Assembly: GCA_002707185.1 (NCBI GenBank)
Contig: PAMF01000058.1
Location: 1 to 25,301, forward strand
Reading direction: 5' to 3'
DNA from: Chloroflexota bacterium
GTDB taxonomy: Bacteria > Chloroflexota > Dehalococcoidia > UBA3495
DNA length: 25,301 nucleotides
Made by a program: the position numbers and the translations under genes. Below, one piece after another: positions 24,350 through 25,301 of this stretch (position 1 is the stretch's first letter; the number at the start of each line of letters is the position of its first letter). Below the pieces are notes generated by a model, which saw nothing but the letters and a program-made list of their open reading frames with translations, was not told the DNA's origin and did no database searches.

Positions 24350-24378
24350 AAAAAGAGCCTGGCAATAGTACCAAGCTC
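24350..24378 (-). terminator. Rho-independent terminator of the minus-strand tatA
   Basis: On the minus strand GAGCTTGG and CCAGGCTC form an 8-base stem (one G-U pair) around an 8-base loop, and TTTTT follows. It ends transcription about 80 bases after the tatA stop. Read on the plus strand the same hairpin has a C-A mismatch and no T-run, so it is less convincing for tatC. Confidence 0.6.
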
Positions 24379-24459
24379 ATCAAAGCAATTTCTTCGAGAA
24401 CGTTAAACTTATCCACCCATTTACAAGAGCAATATCCGATTGATTTTACTCAACTAATA

Positions 24460-24621
24460 TTAACTCTTATCATTTTTTTCGTCTTCACCAGTAACTGAAC
24501 TTTTGAACGTTCGTATGCCTTTTCCTAAGGAGGATCCTATTTCAGGTAACCTCTTCGCTCCAAATACGAATAGCAATATCACTAAGATTACTATTATCCA
24601 TTCCGGCCCAGGACGAAACAT
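24460..24621 (-). CDS. tatA: TatA, short twin-arginine translocase subunit
   Basis: A 53-residue minus-strand frame starts at ATG 24621 and has GGAG five bases upstream. It reads as classic TatA: a short N-terminus with GPEW (Glu7), one transmembrane helix (IIVILVILLFVF, 9-20), the hinge FGAKRLPEIG, an amphipathic helix SSLGKGIRTFKSS, and a charged tail. TatA forms the conducting assembly through which folded proteins pass. At 53 residues it is shorter than common TatAs (about 60-90), but all core parts are present. It faces the tatB-like/tatC pair tail-to-tail and has its own promoter and terminator, so its level can be set separately from the receptor genes. Confidence 0.88.
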   Translation of the reverse strand: MFRPGPEWIIVILVILLFVFGAKRLPEIGSSLGKGIRTFKSSVTGEDEKNDKS

Positions 24622-24653
24622 ATTATCTCCATAAAGAACTACCGATTATCCCA

Positions 24654-24682
24654 ATCATAACAAAAAGCTTTGTTACGAACAA
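24654..24682 (-). promoter_or_regulatory. Promoter of tatA
   Basis: On the minus strand TTGTTC (24682-24677), 17 bases and TATGAT (24659-24654). The start point would be near 24647, about 26 bases before the ATG. Confidence 0.45.
24658..24675. repeat. 7-base inverted repeat inside the tatA promoter, possible operator
   Basis: TAACAAA and TTTGTTA are perfect arms around AAGC. The repeat fills the spacer between the -10 and -35 hexamers, a typical place for a repressor or MerR-type regulator. Confidence 0.35.
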
Positions 24683-24863
24683 TTACTTTAGGTGTCAGTT
24701 GAAGTTATTGCTATATAACCACATCTGTTGATGATTTATTTGTCTATCTACACGCGAACTACACCTGAAATATGTATCGGCTAATTTATATGGGGGCGAT
24801 CGCTCTTTTAAATTATACATAAGCAAGTCAGTATATGTCCCCATTATCAGTGGCATCGACATG

Positions 24864-24890
24864 TTGACCCGTCATTGCTATCGTTATAAA
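24864..24890 (+). promoter_or_regulatory. Possible promoter of trxA
   Basis: TTGACC (24864-24869) is followed by TATAAA (24885-24890) after 15 bases, or by TAAACT after 17. The spacing is not ideal, so this is tentative. The leader would be about 70 bases. Confidence 0.3.
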
Positions 24891-24964
24891 CTGAACGGAA
24901 ATCGCATCATGACACCACAGTTCTGATGTCTTTAGCAAACTGATGGTCCGATTTGGAGGATAAT

Positions 24965-25294
24965 ATGGCCGAACCTATTGAGGTAAGCGAAACTACTTGG
25001 GACGACGAAGTAATGAATTCCGAGTTGCCGGTTTTAGTGGATTTCTGGGCAGAATGGTGCGGCCCTTGTAAGATGATCGCCCCAGCCATCCATGATCTGG
25101 CCGTTGAATATGGTGGAAAACTCAACGTTGCCAAAGTTGACGTAGATAATGCTCCTAATATTGCAATGAAATACGGAGTACGCAGTATCCCCGCACTAAT
25201 ATTTTTCAAAGACGGCAAACCAGTAGATCAGATCATAGGCGCGGTACCTAAAGGCGCTTTAAAGAAAAAAATTGACTCTGTTCTAGACAGTTAA
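24965..25294 (+). CDS. trxA: Thioredoxin
   Basis: The 109-residue protein is a complete thioredoxin: FWAEWCGPCKMIAP with the redox pair Cys32/Cys35, the KVDVDNAP strand-turn, and RSIPALIFF with the cis-proline Pro76. It reduces protein disulfides, taking electrons from thioredoxin reductase, which is not in the window. The ATG at 24965 follows GGAGG by five bases. An in-frame TTG at 24953 would put that site inside the gene, so I reject it. The length is standard. It is divergent from tatA, and the gene ends seven bases before the window edge. Confidence 0.96.
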   Translation: MAEPIEVSETTWDDEVMNSELPVLVDFWAEWCGPCKMIAPAIHDLAVEYGGKLNVAKVDVDNAPNIAMKYGVRSIPALIFFKDGKPVDQIIGAVPKGALKKKIDSVLDS

Positions 25295-25301
25295 TCAACC
25301 A

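Larger units (their letters stand above)
24622..24964. other. Divergent 343-base gap between tatA and trxA
   Basis: I see no convincing coding frame or RNA gene here. It holds a minus-strand promoter near tatA (24654-24682), with an inverted repeat between its hexamers, and a possible plus-strand promoter for trxA (24864-24890). A lone GCGATCGC palindrome lies at 24796-24803. The stretch 24690-24860 has no feature I recognise. Confidence 0.5.

Noticed and set aside
24796..24803. GCGATCGC resembling the cyanobacterial HIP1 element
   Set aside because: I noticed only this copy; HIP1 is meaningful when highly repeated, and the gene content is not cyanobacterial.
24953..25294. TTG start of thioredoxin at 24953
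   Set aside because: The first codons would contain the GGAGG that serves the ATG at 24965, and the added residues are not typical of thioredoxin.
1..25301. tRNA, rRNA, CRISPR array, insertion sequence or attachment site
   Set aside because: I read for cloverleaf arms, regular repeats, transposase motifs and terminal inverted repeats and found none that hold up by eye.

Overview
The window is AT-leaning bacterial chromosome with no RNA genes, CRISPR arrays or insertion sequences that I can see. The gene content fits a free-living, probably marine, heterotrophic member of the Chloroflexota, for example a SAR202-like lineage of the Dehalococcoidia. The pointers are a double-length ThyX, an F420/FMN luciferase-like monooxygenase, a MmgE/PrpD protein, several ThDP enzymes and an ADP-forming acyl-CoA synthetase. 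This placement is an inference from gene content, not a computed result. TTG start codons are unusually common.

Left part (1-4350). Two ThDP-dependent, acetolactate-synthase-like enzymes are read divergently from a 262-base gap that holds a good sigma70-type promoter on each strand. The right-hand one is followed by a fused, two-subunit-in-one ADP-forming acyl-CoA synthetase, so a 2-oxo acid to acyl-CoA to ATP route is plausible.

Middle plus-strand block (4578-12262). It starts with a 1236-residue protein that joins a CHAT-like domain, a STAND-type ATPase and TPR repeats. Its CHAT domain appears to have lost both catalytic residues. A 14-base perfect palindrome and a TATAAT box lie upstream. 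It is followed at close spacing by a luciferase-like monooxygenase, a MmgE/PrpD protein, a SirB1-like transglutaminase-fold protein, a tiny zinc ribbon and a flavodoxin-fold protein.

Minus-strand block (12263-21335). In transcription order it encodes dihydrolipoamide dehydrogenase (E3), E1 alpha, E1 beta, a VOC-fold protein, the lipoyl acyltransferase E2, a third ThDP decarboxylase-like enzyme, a two-domain ThyX and a GlcG/HbpS-like protein. The first five, apart from the VOC protein, make a complete 2-oxoacid (pyruvate or acetoin) dehydrogenase complex. A TTGACA-type promoter before the VOC gene suggests that the second half can be transcribed separately.

Right part (21534-25294). A single frame fuses an RlmD/TrmA-type rRNA m5U methyltransferase to a Maf nucleotide pyrophosphatase. 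It overlaps a TatA/B-like gene, which overlaps tatC. A second, 53-residue tatA faces them on the minus strand with its own promoter, inverted repeat and rho-independent terminator. Thioredoxin closes the window.
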